A stretch of DNA of 64,000 bases from Sphingomonas sp. RIT328 (GCF_000632225.1 NZ_JFYV01000004.1:43944-107943); one strand, 5' to 3'. Positions 45,710 to 55,853 are shown, counted from the first letter of the stretch. Notes: generated by a model from the letters alone, not told the origin. A program made the numbers and translations.

Positions 45710-46498
45710 CTACCGGTCCTGCACCACCGCATCCTGCGCCAGCGCCGCGGCGATCGCGAGCAGCACCTCCGGGTGGATGTGCACGCCGAGGTGGCCGCTG
45801 CTCACCTCGACCGCCTCGGCGCTGGGGTCGTGGCAGATGAAGCCGTTGACGAAGCCGTCGCTGCGGCTCCAGATCGCGGTGCACGGCACCGGCAGCGGCG
45901 CGGCGATCGCCTGGCTGCGGGCGATCACCGCCGGGTCGTCGACGCGCTCGCCGGTCGCCCATTCGAACGCCCGCCAGACGTTGGTGGCACGGCCGCCGCC
46001 GGCATAAGGCGAACTCACCGTCACCACCTTGCGGACGAGATCGGGCCTGCGATGCGCGACCAGCCGTGCCATGATCCCGCCGAGGCTGACGCCGACCAGC
46101 GCCACCGGCCCCGCCTCCGCATGCAGCGCCTCGACGCGGGCAATCAGCCGTTCCGCCTCGGTGCCGACGCTCTTGACGCCGAGGTTGCGGCCCAGCCCCC
46201 AGCCTTCGGCGCGATAGCCGAGCTTCGCCAGAAAGTCGCGCAGCACGATGCTCGACCCGTCCGAATCGAACAGGCCGGGCAGCGCCATCACCGCACCGCC
46301 ACGCCCCGGCGGCACCGCCGCGAGCGCCGCGGCGTGGCGCCAGCGGGTCGCCAACATCCAGGCGACGCGCGGCACCTCACTTGCCGCGAGCGCCTTGGGC
46401 GGCGGCGGCGGCGCGAGAAAGTCGGGGCCGAAGCGCGCATGCGCGGGCGGCTCGCTGCGCCAGCGCGCGAGGCCGGCCTGCAATTTGTCTAGAACCAT
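45710..46498 (-). CDS. alpha/beta hydrolase
   Basis: A hydrolase of 262 aa. The nucleophile is Ser138 in ALVGVSLGGIMAR. Asp214 (SRSDGFVNGF) and a His in SSGHLGVHIHP (236, 240 or 242) would complete the triad. GGAVMALPGLFDSDGS carries the oxyanion loop region. There is no signal peptide. It resembles esterases or lipases of the PGAP1/lipase-like type, where a large lid is absent; the substrate is unknown. The N-terminus overlaps the end of the DUF2459 gene by 10 nt, so the two are probably co-transcribed. Confidence 0.8.
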   Translation of the reverse strand: MVLDKLQAGLARWRSEPPAHARFGPDFLAPPPPPKALAASEVPRVAWMLATRWRHAAALAAVPPGRGGAVMALPGLFDSDGSSIVLRDFLAKLGYRAEGWGLGRNLGVKSVGTEAERLIARVEALHAEAGPVALVGVSLGGIMARLVAHRRPDLVRKVVTVSSPYAGGGRATNVWRAFEWATGERVDDPAVIARSQAIAAPLPVPCTAIWSRSDGFVNGFICHDPSAEAVEVSSGHLGVHIHPEVLLAIAAALAQDAVVQDR

Positions 46499-47163
46499 TG
46501 CAGCACCGTCACCGGAAACGGCGTCCAGCGGCCGACCCGGACGCCGGCGAAGCGCAGCGCGTCGCCGACCCAGGCGTTGCAGGTCCGCAGCGCGCTGTAA
46601 TGGCCGCGCGCGGCATAGAAGGCGTCGTTGCGATCATAGCCGCGCCAGCGCTGCCGCTGCGGCGCGGCACTCGACCGGATGAACGCGGCGAGGCGGCGAT
46701 ATTCCTCCGGCCGCAGCACGATGCGGCGCACGTCGTTACCCGGCTCCGGTGCAGGAACGTGCTCGACGTGCAGCAGCGTCGCGTCGCTGCCGATCGTCGC
46801 GGCGAGCACGCGCCCCGGCCGCACGTCGCGCCAGTGCGGCGTGTCGAGATAGAAGGTCCGTTCGCCCCAGCCGATCGCAAGATGGTCATATCCTTCGTAA
46901 CGCGGCGCGGCGAGGTCGGCTCCCGGTGCCCAGCCGCGCCAGTCGATCCCCGCCGCCACCTTGGGCACCACCAGCCCGACATGGATGCCGTTCGACTCGA
47001 TATAGACGGTTACGCCGCGTGCGGGCGGTCGCCAATCGCGATGCGACGGAATGGCGCCACCGACCAGCCCCGCCACGCCATAGCCGACGACCAGCAACGC
47101 GACGAGCGCGGCGATGCGCGCCAGCCAGCGGCTCAGGCTCGTCAGGGCAGGATGTCGTATCAT
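46489..47163 (-). CDS. DUF2459 (TIGR02117) family protein
   Basis: A 224-aa protein with one N-terminal TM segment (ALVALLVVGYGVAGLVGG). A DUF2459 domain fills the rest: VYIESNGIHVGLVVP, HLAIGWGERTFYLDTPHW, and near the C-terminus TCNAWVGDALRFAGV. The conserved Cys-Asn and His-containing segments give it the look of a cysteine-peptidase-like fold (NlpC/P60-type), an inference only. In several bacteria the family is found near PHA genes, but here phaA/C/R lie 34 kb away. It is divergent from phhA, with only 26 nt between starts. Confidence 0.85.
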   Translation of the reverse strand: MIRHPALTSLSRWLARIAALVALLVVGYGVAGLVGGAIPSHRDWRPPARGVTVYIESNGIHVGLVVPKVAAGIDWRGWAPGADLAAPRYEGYDHLAIGWGERTFYLDTPHWRDVRPGRVLAATIGSDATLLHVEHVPAPEPGNDVRRIVLRPEEYRRLAAFIRSSAAPQRQRWRGYDRNDAFYAARGHYSALRTCNAWVGDALRFAGVRVGRWTPFPVTVLQWF

Positions 47164-47189
47164 TCGAAACCTTATGCTAGGCTGCCGTC

Positions 47190-48050
47190 ATGGCCGATGA
47201 ATCACCCCAACCCCACGCCCCGTCCGCCGACTGGACGATCCCGCAGGACTGGCAGCATTATACGGCGGAGGATCATGCCACCTGGGATACTCTGTTCGCG
47301 CGCCAATCCCAATTGCTGCCCGGCCGGGCGTCGGAAGCCTATCTGCGCGGCCTCGACGTGCTCAAGCTGTCCAAGCCCGGCATCCCCGATTTCGCCGAAT
47401 TGAGCGAGCGGCTGATGAAGCTGACCGGCTGGCAGGTGGTGGCGGTGCCCGGCCTCGTCCCCGATGACGTCTTCTTCGACCATATGGCGAACCGCCGCTT
47501 CGTCGCCGGCAATTTCATCCGCCGCCCCGACCAGCTCGACTATCTCCAGGAGCCGGACGTCTTCCACGACGTCTTCGGCCATGTGCCGATGCTCGCCGAC
47601 CCGGTCTTCGCCGATTATCTGGAGGCCTATGGCCGCGGCGGGCAGCGCGCGCTCGGGCTCGACGCGCTCAAATACCTCGGCCGGCTCTATTGGTACACCG
47701 TCGAGTTCGGCCTGGTGCAGGAAGGCGACGATCTGCGCATCTATGGGTCGGGCATCGTGTCGAGCTTCGCCGAGAGCCGCTTCGCGCTCGACGATCCCAG
47801 TCCGAACCGGATCGCCTTCGATATCGCTCGGGTGATGCGCACCGACTATCGGATCGACGATTTCCAGCAGAATTATTTCGTCATCCCGAGCTTCGACGAA
47901 TTGCTCCGCGTCACCGTCGAGACCGATTTCGCGCCGCTGTACGAGGAGCTGAAGCGCCAGGACGATATCCCGGTGGCGGCGATCGTCGCGGGCGATCGGG
48001 TGCTGACCCAGGGAACGCAGCATTATGCGCGCAGCAAGGCGCGCGGGTAG
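47190..48050 (+). CDS. phhA: phenylalanine 4-monooxygenase
   Basis: Pterin-dependent phenylalanine hydroxylase of 286 aa, converting phenylalanine to tyrosine. The iron ligands are His126 and His131 (VFHDVFGHVPML) and Glu172 (YWYTVEFGLV). The family signature PDVFHDVFGHVPML is complete and the length is normal for the bacterial single-domain enzyme. No pterin dehydratase (phhB) is adjacent. It is convergent with sdhA; a GC-rich hairpin separates them. Confidence 0.96.
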   Translation: MADESPQPHAPSADWTIPQDWQHYTAEDHATWDTLFARQSQLLPGRASEAYLRGLDVLKLSKPGIPDFAELSERLMKLTGWQVVAVPGLVPDDVFFDHMANRRFVAGNFIRRPDQLDYLQEPDVFHDVFGHVPMLADPVFADYLEAYGRGGQRALGLDALKYLGRLYWYTVEFGLVQEGDDLRIYGSGIVSSFAESRFALDDPSPNRIAFDIARVMRTDYRIDDFQQNYFVIPSFDELLRVTVETDFAPLYEELKRQDDIPVAAIVAGDRVLTQGTQHYARSKARG

Positions 48051-48070
48051 GGGAGCGATCCGAGCAGGGT

Positions 48071-48094
48071 GGCGGGGCGGCGATCCGCCCCGCC
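48071..48094. terminator. GC-rich hairpin between convergent phhA and sdhA
   Basis: A perfect 10-bp stem GGCGGGGCGG / CCGCCCCGCC with a CGAT loop lies in the 50-nt gap between the two converging genes. It is symmetric and could stop transcription from both sides. No T-run is present on either strand, so Rho-independence is uncertain. Confidence 0.5.
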
Positions 48095-48100
48095 CGGGGA

Positions 48101-49903
48101 TCAGTAGACCCGCTTCTTCGGCTTGATGTAATCGACGTCGTCGGTGAGCGTGTAATCGTGCACCGGACGATAATCGATCGCGGTCGCGCCGCCGACGCCG
48201 CCCCAGCCGGTGAAGCTGGTGATCGTGTGCTTCATCCACTCGCCATCGTCGCGGTCAGGATAATCCTCGTTGACGTGGGCGCCGCGCGATTCCTTGCGGT
48301 TGGCGGCGGAGTCGATCGTCACCACCGCCTGCGCGGCGAGATTGTCGAGCTCGAGCGTCTCGATCAGGTCGGTGTTCCAGATCAGGCTGCGGTCGTTGAC
48401 CGCGACATCGGCGATCTGGCCGTAGATGCCCTTCATCAGCGCCTGGCCCTCGGTCAGCAGCGCATTGTCGCGGAACACCGCGCAATGCTTCTGCATCGTC
48501 CGCTGCATCTGGCCGCGGATCTCCGCGGTCGGGATGCTGCCGGTGGCGTTGCGGAACTTGTCGAGGCGGGTCAGCGCCAGCTCCTCCGAGCCCTTGGGCA
48601 GCGGATTGTGCGTGCCGTTGGGCTTGCAGATATCGGCGATCCGCTTGCCGGTGGCGCGGCCGAAGACGACGAGATCGATCAGCGAGTTCGAGCCGAGGCG
48701 GTTGGCGCCATGGACCGAGACGCACGCCGCCTCACCGACCGCGAACAGGCCGGGGACGACCGTGTCGGGATTGCCGTCCTTGAGGTGGACGACCTCGCCG
48801 TGGAAGTTGGTCGGGATGCCGCCCATGTTGTAGTGGACCGTCGGCGTGACGGGCAGCGGCTGGCGGGTCAGGTCGACGCCGGCGAAGATCTTGCCGGTCT
48901 CGGTGATGCCGGGCAGCCGCTCGTGCAGCACCTTGGGATCGATATGGTCGAGGTGGAGGAAGATATGGTCGCCGTTCTTGCCGACGCCGCGGCCTTCGCG
49001 CATCTCCATCGCCATCGAGCGCGACACGACGTCGCGGCTGGCGAGGTCCTTCGCCGACGGGGCATAACGCTCCATGAAGCGCTCGCCTTCGGAGTTGGTC
49101 AGGTAGCCGCCTTCGCCGCGCGCGCCCTCGGTGATGAGCACGCCCGCGCCGTAGATGCCGGTCGGGTGGAACTGGACGAATTCCATGTCCTGCAGCGGCA
49201 GGCCGGCGCGCAGCACCATGCCGCCGCCGTCACCCGTGCAGGTATGCGCCGAGGTCGCCGAGAAATAGCAGCGGCCGTAGCCGCCGGTCGCCAGCACCGT
49301 ATTGTGCGCGCGGAAGCGGTGGATGCTGCCGTCTTCCATGCACAAAGCGACGACGCCGCGGCACTGGCCGTTCTCCATGATCAGGTCGAGCGCGAAATAT
49401 TCGACGTAGAAGTCGGCATCGTAGCGCAGCGACTGCTGGTAGAGCGTGTGCAGCATCGCATGGCCGGTGCGATCCGCGGCGGCGCAGGTGCGCTGCGCCG
49501 GCGGGCCTTCGCCCATGTTCTGCATCATGCCGCCGAACGGGCGCTGGTAGATGCGGCCTTCGTCGGTGCGGCTGAACGGCATGCCGGCATGTTCCAGCTC
49601 GTAGACCGCGGCCGGCGCTTCGCGCACCATATATTCGATCGCATCCTGGTCGCCGAGCCAGTCGGAGCCCTTGACGGTGTCGTACATATGCCAGGTCCAG
49701 TGGTCCGGACCCATGTTGCCGAGGCTGGCGGCGATGCCGCCCTGCGCCGCGACGGTATGGCTGCGGGTGGGGAACACCTTGGTGATGCAGGCGGTCTTGA
49801 GGCCGTTCTGCGCGCATTCCATCACCGCGCGCAGGCCCGAACCGCCCGCGCCGACGACGACCGCGTCATAGGTGTGATCGATGATCTTATAGGCGTCCGA
49901 CAT
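48101..49903 (-). CDS. sdhA: succinate dehydrogenase flavoprotein subunit
   Basis: SdhA of 600 aa, the FAD-containing catalytic subunit of complex II on the inner face of the membrane. The FAD dinucleotide fold is [14 protein letters not shown], and the covalent FAD-binding His lies in [15 protein letters not shown]. The substrate-site segments are [21 protein letters not shown] and [23 protein letters not shown] ([15 protein letters not shown]). It starts at 49903, where its ATG overlaps the sdhD stop. The usual next gene, sdhB, is absent: phhA follows convergently. Confidence 0.97.
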   Translation of the reverse strand: MSDAYKIIDHTYDAVVVGAGGSGLRAVMECAQNGLKTACITKVFPTRSHTVAAQGGIAASLGNMGPDHWTWHMYDTVKGSDWLGDQDAIEYMVREAPAAVYELEHAGMPFSRTDEGRIYQRPFGGMMQNMGEGPPAQRTCAAADRTGHAMLHTLYQQSLRYDADFYVEYFALDLIMENGQCRGVVALCMEDGSIHRFRAHNTVLATGGYGRCYFSATSAHTCTGDGGGMVLRAGLPLQDMEFVQFHPTGIYGAGVLITEGARGEGGYLTNSEGERFMERYAPSAKDLASRDVVSRSMAMEMREGRGVGKNGDHIFLHLDHIDPKVLHERLPGITETGKIFAGVDLTRQPLPVTPTVHYNMGGIPTNFHGEVVHLKDGNPDTVVPGLFAVGEAACVSVHGANRLGSNSLIDLVVFGRATGKRIADICKPNGTHNPLPKGSEELALTRLDKFRNATGSIPTAEIRGQMQRTMQKHCAVFRDNALLTEGQALMKGIYGQIADVAVNDRSLIWNTDLIETLELDNLAAQAVVTIDSAANRKESRGAHVNEDYPDRDDGEWMKHTITSFTGWGGVGGATAIDYRPVHDYTLTDDVDYIKPKKRVY

Positions 49904-50286
49904 TATGCGGCAGCTCCGAAGGCGACCTTGAGGATCGCGAAGATGGCGATCGCGGCAGTGGCGACCGTGAAGAAGTTGAGCAGCAGGATCGCGGCGACGC
50001 GTTTCTGCTCGTGCTGGTAATCCTCGATCACCACCTGCAGGCCGAGGCGGAAGTGGTAGAAGACCGAGACGATCAGCAGCAGCATCGGCACCGCCGCCCA
50101 GCTGTTCTGCAACCAGCTGTGCACATTGGCATAGTCATAGCCGGGCATGCGCAGGATCGAAAAGACGAACCACAGGGTCAGGAACAGGTTGGACCCGGCG
50201 GTGACGCGCTGGCGCCACCAATGGTGCGCGCCTTCCTTGGCGCTGCCGAGGCCGCGGACGCGGCCGATATGCGTACCCGAACCCAT
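49903..50286 (-). CDS. sdhD: succinate dehydrogenase hydrophobic membrane anchor subunit
   Basis: SdhD of 127 aa with three TM helices: about residues 33-52 ([17 protein letters not shown]), 62-85 ([21 protein letters not shown]) and 98-123. The [16 protein letters not shown] segment holds the haem/quinone-site His, Arg and Asp/Tyr region. The ATG at 50286 shares a base with the TGA of sdhC, and the stop shares one with sdhA, so sdhC-D-A are translationally coupled. Confidence 0.92.
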   Translation of the reverse strand: MGSGTHIGRVRGLGSAKEGAHHWWRQRVTAGSNLFLTLWFVFSILRMPGYDYANVHSWLQNSWAAVPMLLLIVSVFYHFRLGLQVVIEDYQHEQKRVAAILLLNFFTVATAAIAIFAILKVAFGAAA

Positions 50287-50714
50287 CACTTGATCCCCAG
50301 GTAGAGCCAGAAGGCCACGGTCAGCACGATGCCGCCGGCGATGACGATCAGGCTGAACATCTTGTTGCGCTTCAGTTCGAACGCCGCGCCGGCGTCCATC
50401 ACGAGGTGGCGGACGCCGTTCAGCATGTGCGTGAAGAACGCATAGGTCATGCCGACGCCGATCACCCAGCCGACGATGTTGAGATGGCCCATGTCGGTGG
50501 TGAAGACGTCGCGGAACCGCGCATAGGCCTCCGCCCCCGAGGCGATCGCGGCGAGCCACCAGACGAGCAGCACCGTGCCGACCGTCGCCATCGCCGAGCC
50601 CGTCGCGCGGTGGAGGATCGAGACCAGCATATGCGGGCCCCAGCTGTAGTGGAGCTTCAGAAAGCCCGAGAAAAGATGCGGGCTGCGCGGGCGCGCCGGA
50701 GTGCGGGATGCCAT
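50286..50714 (-). CDS. sdhC: succinate dehydrogenase cytochrome b556 subunit
   Basis: SdhC of 142 aa. The N-terminal motif RPRSPHLFSGFLKLHYSWGPHMLVSILHRATG includes the SILHR quinone-site signature with its conserved Ser and Arg; shown here only by its key segments PHL, SILHRATG. The haem-b His lies in HMLNGVRHLVMD. Three TM helices are evident. It is the first gene of sdhCDA and divergent from the first chemoreceptor gene, with 153 nt between starts. Confidence 0.94.
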   Translation of the reverse strand: MASRTPARPRSPHLFSGFLKLHYSWGPHMLVSILHRATGSAMATVGTVLLVWWLAAIASGAEAYARFRDVFTTDMGHLNIVGWVIGVGMTYAFFTHMLNGVRHLVMDAGAAFELKRNKMFSLIVIAGGIVLTVAFWLYLGIK

Positions 50715-50867
50715 GAACGGTCCTCGGCCAAAATCGATTGCCTGCCTATTAGGCCTGAGGACGGGCGATGCAAGCCATAGCGGCGCAAAGTGACGCAGCG
50801 CACCATCGTCGCGGCAAGGAGTCCGGCCGGCGATCGGCCGACGCCGCCTCTAACCGACCATTAACCA

Positions 50868-52283
50868 GTGAACTCTAATCCCTGCAACACTCTTGATACA
50901 TTGCCGACCGTGGAGACGCTCTTGCCCGACCTCGCCCTGCCACAGCCGGCCAGCATTGCCGCCGCGATCGACCTGCGCAGCCGCATCATCGCCTTCGACG
51001 GCGGCGAGAACACGCTGATCCCGCGCGCGGCGGAATTGTGGACGATCATCGAGGCCGACGCGCCGACGATCGTCGAGGCCTATTGGGCGCATTGGCGGCG
51101 CGCGCATCCCGGTGCGCCGGAATGGACGCCGCTCGAATCCGAACGCCGCGTCACCGCCGGCATCGCCTATCTGCGCAACCGCTGCTGCCACCTCGACGGG
51201 CTCGCCTGGGTCGAGTCGCTCGAACGATCGGTCGCCGCCGCTTATGCGGCGGGCGTGTCGACGATGGAGGTGCTCGCCATGTCGTGCGCCAGTGATCGCG
51301 CCGCGCTGCGCGCGCTGATGGCCCGCGTGCCGGCCGACGATCCGCGCCACAGCGGCCTGGTCGACGCGCTGATGCGCTTGTTCGGCATGGAGACCGAGCT
51401 GACCGTCGAGCTGTTTGCCGGCTATGCCGATCACGGCGCGCGGCTCGCCCGCGAAGGCCTCGCCGACGATTTCCGCGAGGGCATCACCAGCGCGGTCGAG
51501 ATCGCCACCGATGAAGGCCGCGCGCTGCGCGACCAGGCGCAGCGCAGCTCGGGCTCGGCGCGCGGCATGCTCGGCAAGGCGAGCGAGGTCGCCGCCGCCG
51601 CCGAACAATCCGCGGTCGCGATGCGCGAGGCGGCGCAGACCGCCGCCGGTCTGATCCGTGCGATCGAGGACGCCCGTACCGAGGTCGAGGCCGCCGCCGA
51701 GATCGCCAGCCGCGCCAGCGTGCAGGCGACCAATGCGGTGGGCATGTCGGAGACGCTGAGCGATCATGCCAAGTCGATCGAATCGATCCTCAGCCTGATC
51801 CGCGACATCGCCGGACAGACCAATCTGCTCGCGCTCAACGCGACGATCGAGGCGGCGCGCGCGGGCGACGCCGGCCGCGGCTTCGCGGTGGTCGCGCAGG
51901 AGGTGAAGAGCCTCGCCAACCAGACCGCCCGCGCGACCGACGACATCGCCGCCAAGATCGCCTCGATCCAGTCGGCGACACGCTCGACGGTCGAGACCAA
52001 CGCCAGCATCAAGAGCACCGTCACCGAGGTGCAGGAGAGCGCCGACCGCATCCGCTATGCGATGGAGGCGCAGGCGCAGACCGTCACCGCGATCACCGCC
52101 GCAGTCGACGAGACCGCGCTCGCCGCCGATTCGATGTCGAGCACGATCGCCGCGATCCGCAGCGACACCGAGACGGTCGCCGCCGAGATCGACCATGTCG
52201 GTCGCGGCTTCGACCGGCTCGACGGCCAGCTGATCGCGCTCAAGACCAGCGCCGGCGAATTCGTCACCAAGGTCGCGGCCTGA
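50868..52283 (+). CDS. soluble methyl-accepting chemotaxis protein (sensor 1)
   Basis: A 471-aa receptor with no TM segment. Residues about 45-215 form a helical sensor that resembles globin-coupled sensors in layout ([34 protein letters not shown]), but no convincing proximal haem His is seen. Residues about 225-465 are the MCP coiled-coil signalling domain, with the tip [20 protein letters not shown] and hairpin [16 protein letters not shown] that contact CheA and CheW. The start is uncertain: the GTG at 50868 gives the longest frame, and a TTG or GTG some 30-45 nt later is possible. The second copy follows directly. Confidence 0.85.
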   Translation: MNSNPCNTLDTLPTVETLLPDLALPQPASIAAAIDLRSRIIAFDGGENTLIPRAAELWTIIEADAPTIVEAYWAHWRRAHPGAPEWTPLESERRVTAGIAYLRNRCCHLDGLAWVESLERSVAAAYAAGVSTMEVLAMSCASDRAALRALMARVPADDPRHSGLVDALMRLFGMETELTVELFAGYADHGARLAREGLADDFREGITSAVEIATDEGRALRDQAQRSSGSARGMLGKASEVAAAAEQSAVAMREAAQTAAGLIRAIEDARTEVEAAAEIASRASVQATNAVGMSETLSDHAKSIESILSLIRDIAGQTNLLALNATIEAARAGDAGRGFAVVAQEVKSLANQTARATDDIAAKIASIQSATRSTVETNASIKSTVTEVQESADRIRYAMEAQAQTVTAITAAVDETALAADSMSSTIAAIRSDTETVAAEIDHVGRGFDRLDGQLIALKTSAGEFVTKVAA

Positions 52284-52284
52284 G

Positions 52285-53622
52285 ATGACCAGGGCGCAGC
52301 GCGATCTCGCCGAGCACCTCGGCGAATATGACTGGGACGGAGAGATCGCGACCTCCTGCCGCGAGATCGCCGGGCTGCTGACCCCGGCGGACTATGGCGA
52401 GATCTCGCGCCGCTTCTGGGACCATTATCTGTCGCTGCCCGCGGTGCAGCCGTTGCGGCGGCTGTTCACCGCCGACCGGCTCGAACGGCGGATCGCCGAC
52501 AGCGCCCGTTACGCCTTCCTCAAGTACAGCGCGCCGTTCGATGCCGCCTGGGGTGCGATCGCGGTGCGCAATGCCGAACAGTCCGCGCAGTCCGGCGTGC
52601 CGATGGCGAGCCTGCAGGCGGCGCTCGCCCAGTCGCACAGTTTCACCGTGAGGACGCTGGAACGCCATTGCGAAGGCGATACCAAGCGATTGCTGCGGCT
52701 GTGCGACGCGGTCCAGCGCATCTCTCTGGTCGAATCCGACCTGATGACCGGGCGGCTCGTCGCGCTGCGCGACGAGGCGGCGCGCGAGGAGCGGCAGGCA
52801 CGATCGGCGGCGTTCCGCGAGAGCATCGCCTGCGCGATCGCCGGCACCGCGACGCTCGGCGCGCGTATCCGCGTCCAGGCCGGCGCGGCCTCCGCCTCGA
52901 CGCGCGAGATGCTCGGCAAGGCGGGGGAGGTCGCCGCGGCGGCGGAGCAATCGGCGGTGGCGATGCGCGAGGCGGCGCAGACCGCGGCGGGCCTGATCCG
53001 CGCGATCGACCATGCCCGCGCCGAGGTCGATTCCGCCGCCGGCATCGCGCGGCGCGCCAGCGACCATGCCGGCGAGGCGGTGCGCGCGAGCGCGCTGCTC
53101 AGCGATCACGCCCAGTCGATCGAATCGATCCTCGGCCTGATCCGCGACATCGCCGGGCAGACCAATCTGCTCGCGCTCAACGCGACGATCGAGGCGGCGC
53201 GGGCAGGGGACGCGGGCCGCGGCTTCGCGGTGGTCGCGCAGGAGGTGAAGAGCCTCGCCAACCAGACCGCGCGTGCGACGGACGATATCGCCGGCAAGAT
53301 CGCCGCGATCCAGCATGCGACGCGGACGACGGTGGCGACCAATGCGGCGATCCGCGAGACGGTCGGCGAGGTGCAGGTCTCCGCCGATCGCATCCGCGAC
53401 GCGATGGCCGCGCAGGCGCATACCGTCACCGCGATCACCGCGGCGGTCGACGAAACCGCGCTCGCCGCCGATTCGATGTCGCACACGATCGGGGCGATTC
53501 GCGCCGACACGCAGGCGGTCGCCGGCGAGATCGACAGCCTCGGCGCCGGCTTCGGCGAGGTCGGCGACCGGCTCGGGCAATTGCAGCAATCGGCGGACGG
53601 GTTCTCGGCCAGCGTCGGATGA
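52285..53622 (+). CDS. soluble methyl-accepting chemotaxis protein (sensor 2)
   Basis: A 445-aa paralogue starting 1 nt after the stop of the first receptor. The signalling domain (residues about 209-440) is nearly the same, including an identical 52-residue stretch beginning [16 protein letters not shown]. The N-terminal 200 residues ([35 protein letters not shown]) share only a helical, globin-sensor-like plan and diverge strongly in sequence. There is no TM segment. No cheA/W/Y genes are near, so both must dock on arrays encoded elsewhere. It probably arose by tandem duplication followed by change of the sensor. Confidence 0.88.
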   Translation: MTRAQRDLAEHLGEYDWDGEIATSCREIAGLLTPADYGEISRRFWDHYLSLPAVQPLRRLFTADRLERRIADSARYAFLKYSAPFDAAWGAIAVRNAEQSAQSGVPMASLQAALAQSHSFTVRTLERHCEGDTKRLLRLCDAVQRISLVESDLMTGRLVALRDEAAREERQARSAAFRESIACAIAGTATLGARIRVQAGAASASTREMLGKAGEVAAAAEQSAVAMREAAQTAAGLIRAIDHARAEVDSAAGIARRASDHAGEAVRASALLSDHAQSIESILGLIRDIAGQTNLLALNATIEAARAGDAGRGFAVVAQEVKSLANQTARATDDIAGKIAAIQHATRTTVATNAAIRETVGEVQVSADRIRDAMAAQAHTVTAITAAVDETALAADSMSHTIGAIRADTQAVAGEIDSLGAGFGEVGDRLGQLQQSADGFSASVG

Positions 53623-53700
53623 TGCCGGAAGTCGGCGGGTCGAGAGGCTTGCCGAAGCAATAGGCCCGCGGGGTGGAATTCCTCTCCTCCACCAGTCACC

Positions 53701-53788
53701 ACCCCGGCGAAGGCCGGGGTCCAGTTGGGTGAAGCTCAGTCGAGGCCAACGACCGTTGCCCGACTGGGCCCCGGCCTTCGCCGGGGTG
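53701..53788. repeat. 88-nt inverted repeat with 19-bp arms
   Basis: Arms ACCCCGGCGAAGGCCGGGG (53701-53719) and its exact reverse complement (53770-53788) enclose a 50-nt spacer. Each arm is itself palindromic (CCCCGG/CCGGGG). Related fragments are at 72-93 and about 57531-57551. A diverged member of the GGAGGCGCGGAG family follows at about 53855-53890. The 321-nt gap between the chemoreceptor and SDR genes holds no supported gene. Confidence 0.85.
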
Positions 53789-53943
53789 GTCGGCTTATGA
53801 TGCGCTTTCTGTGCACCTCCGAGACTTTTGGGTTAGTCGAACGGCGCAGCGCCGCCACGCCGCCGCGCCGCCGGGCCTCTGCGTGAACATCCGGCATCAG
53901 CGCCGCCATTGCCGCTCCCGGCCGCGCCGCCTAAAGCCACGCC

Positions 53944-54636
53944 ATGGCGATACTTCTTACCGGATCGAGCCGCGGCATCGGCGCGGCGATCGACGTGGCG
54001 TTGCGTGAGGGCGGCGCGCAGGTGATCGGACATGGCACGGCGAGCGGCATCGCCGCCGACTTCGCCGATCCCGCCGCGCCGCGGGCCTTGTGGGCGGCGG
54101 CGCTGGCGCAGGCCGGGCAGATCGACGTGCTGGTCAACAATGCCGGCGTGTTCGAGGCCAGTCCGTTGACCTGCGACCACGACGACTGGGTCGCCGATTG
54201 GGAGCGGACGCAGCGGATCAATCTCACCGCCGCCGCGGAGCTGTGCCGGCTGGCGGTACGCCACTGGCAGCAGCGCGGGTGCGGCGGGCGGATCGTCAAC
54301 ATCGCCAGCCGCGCCGCCTATCGCGGCGATTCACCGGCGCACTGGCATTATGCCGCCGCCAAGGCGGGGATGGTGGCGATGACCAAGACGATCGCCCGCG
54401 GCTATGCGCGCGAGAACATCCTCGCCTTCGCGATCTGCCCCGGCTTCACGATGACCGGCATGGCCGACGACTATCTCGCCAGCCGCGGCGGCGACGCGCT
54501 GCTCGCCGACATTCCGCTCGGCAAGGTCGCTGATCCGGCCGAAGTGGCGGCGGTGGCGCGCTTCTGCGCGCTCGAGGCGCCGGCATCGATGACCGGGGCG
54601 GTGATCGACGTCAACGGGGCGAGCTATGTCCGCTGA
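53944..54636 (+). CDS. short-chain dehydrogenase/reductase
   Basis: Classical SDR of 230 aa. The NAD(P) motif is TGSSRGIG (residues 6-13), then NNAG (65-68). The catalytic residues are Ser122 (NIASRAAYRG) and Tyr136/Lys140 (HYAAAKAG). CPGFTMTGM follows. The ending GAVIDVNGASYVR is typical of the 3-oxoacyl-ACP-reductase-like group. The substrate is not evident. The last 11 nt overlap the start of prmA, so the two are coupled. Confidence 0.9.
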   Translation: MAILLTGSSRGIGAAIDVALREGGAQVIGHGTASGIAADFADPAAPRALWAAALAQAGQIDVLVNNAGVFEASPLTCDHDDWVADWERTQRINLTAAAELCRLAVRHWQQRGCGGRIVNIASRAAYRGDSPAHWHYAAAKAGMVAMTKTIARGYARENILAFAICPGFTMTGMADDYLASRGGDALLADIPLGKVADPAEVAAVARFCALEAPASMTGAVIDVNGASYVR

Positions 54637-55582
54637 TACGCCGGGGTCGAGCTGGAAGGTCAGCCTGCCGTGCACCCGCGCCGAGGCGGAGGCGATCGAC
54701 AGCGCGAGCGATCTCGTCATCGACGCGGTGCTGATGACCACCGAGGAGGTGGAGGACGATGTCGAACGCTGGCGGCTCGACGCCTATCTCGATCATACAC
54801 CCGATGCGGCGATGCTGGCGACGATCCACGCCCTGGTGCCGAGCGCCAGCGCCCATGATCCGTCGGTCGAGCGGCTCGACGCGCAGGATTGGGTGACGCT
54901 GAGCCAGGCGGGGCTGGAGCCGATCCGCGAGGGCCGCTTCGTCGTCCATACCGCCGCGCATGCCGTGTCGCCGCCGCCGGGCGGGCGCGCCTTCATGATC
55001 GAGGCGGGGCAGGCGTTCGGCACCGGCCATCACGGCACGACCAGCGGCTGCCTCGCGATGCTCGACGCGCTCGCGGTGGCGGGGCGGCGGTTCGAGGCGG
55101 TGATCGACGTCGGCACCGGCACCGGCCTGCTCGCCTTCGCCGCGACCGCCTTGTGGCCGGCGGCGCGGGTGGTGGCGACCGACATCGATCCGGTGGCGAT
55201 CGCGGTGACGCGCGACAATGCCGCGCGCAACGGCGTGGAGGGGGTCGCGCTCTACGTCGCCGATGGCGCGCGCGATGCGGCGATCGACGCGGCCGCGCCG
55301 TTCGATCTGGTGATCGCCAACATCCTCGCCGGGCCGTTGGTGTCGATGGCGCCCGAACTCGCCGCGATCGCCGCGCCCGATGCGGTGATCGTGCTCGCCG
55401 GGCTGCTCGAGACGCAGCGCGAGGATGTCGTCGCGGCCTATGCGGCATGCGGCTGCACGCTGGTCGGGATCGACCGGCGGGGCGACTGGACGGTGCTGCA
55501 ATTGCGCGGCGGCGCGACGCGCTACGTGCCGGAGGGGCCGTTCGACCCCAAGGGGCGCGACGGGTGGGCGCTCGACCTGTAG
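54626..55582 (+). CDS. prmA: ribosomal protein L11 methyltransferase
   Basis: PrmA of 318 aa, the SAM-dependent methylase of ribosomal protein L11. The N-terminal L11-recognition domain (residues 1-110) is followed by the linker FGTGHHGTTSGCL, SAM motif I DVGTGTGLLAFAA, acidic motif ATDIDPVAI, and the Asn-containing motif IANILAGPL. The start lies within the upstream SDR gene (11-nt overlap), which keeps the conserved N-terminus SSWKVSLPC. Confidence 0.93.
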   Translation: MSADTPGSSWKVSLPCTRAEAEAIDSASDLVIDAVLMTTEEVEDDVERWRLDAYLDHTPDAAMLATIHALVPSASAHDPSVERLDAQDWVTLSQAGLEPIREGRFVVHTAAHAVSPPPGGRAFMIEAGQAFGTGHHGTTSGCLAMLDALAVAGRRFEAVIDVGTGTGLLAFAATALWPAARVVATDIDPVAIAVTRDNAARNGVEGVALYVADGARDAAIDAAAPFDLVIANILAGPLVSMAPELAAIAAPDAVIVLAGLLETQREDVVAAYAACGCTLVGIDRRGDWTVLQLRGGATRYVPEGPFDPKGRDGWALDL

Positions 55583-55768
55583 GGGCGTGGCCCGCGGTGG
55601 TGCGAAGCGGGAGGGCTGCGGAGCCATGGGGCGGGCCGCCGTCACGACCGCCGGGCGCTACGGTTTGACAAGCGGCCCGGCCGACTCGGACATGACGATC
55701 GCCGGTTGGCGCCGACGCCGTGTTGGAACGGCGGCCGTGCGCATGCCGGCCAAGCCACGCACGCGCCA

Positions 55769-55795
55769 CGGCTTTTACGCCCCCGAAAAAAGCCG
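55769..55795. promoter_or_regulatory. hairpin in the leader of the endolysin-holin pair
   Basis: The 8-bp stem CGGCTTTT (55769-55776) / AAAAGCCG (55788-55795) with an 11-nt loop lies about 60 nt upstream of the endolysin ATG. It follows about 190 nt in which I see no gene. It could be a transcription or translation control element for the lysis genes; function is not shown by sequence. Confidence 0.3.
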
Positions 55796-55853
55796 CTGTC
55801 CTATTTGGAACGGCCATGATCCCGATCGCCGCCTGACCAGCAGGAGGCACGGC

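Noticed and set aside
47690..50020. 776-codon open frame opposite sdhA
   Set aside because: sdhA is unmistakable on the minus strand, and the start of this frame lies inside phhA in another phase.
55665..55693. TTGACA at 55665-55670 as a promoter for the endolysin gene
   Set aside because: No acceptable -10 hexamer is found at 16-18 nt spacing.
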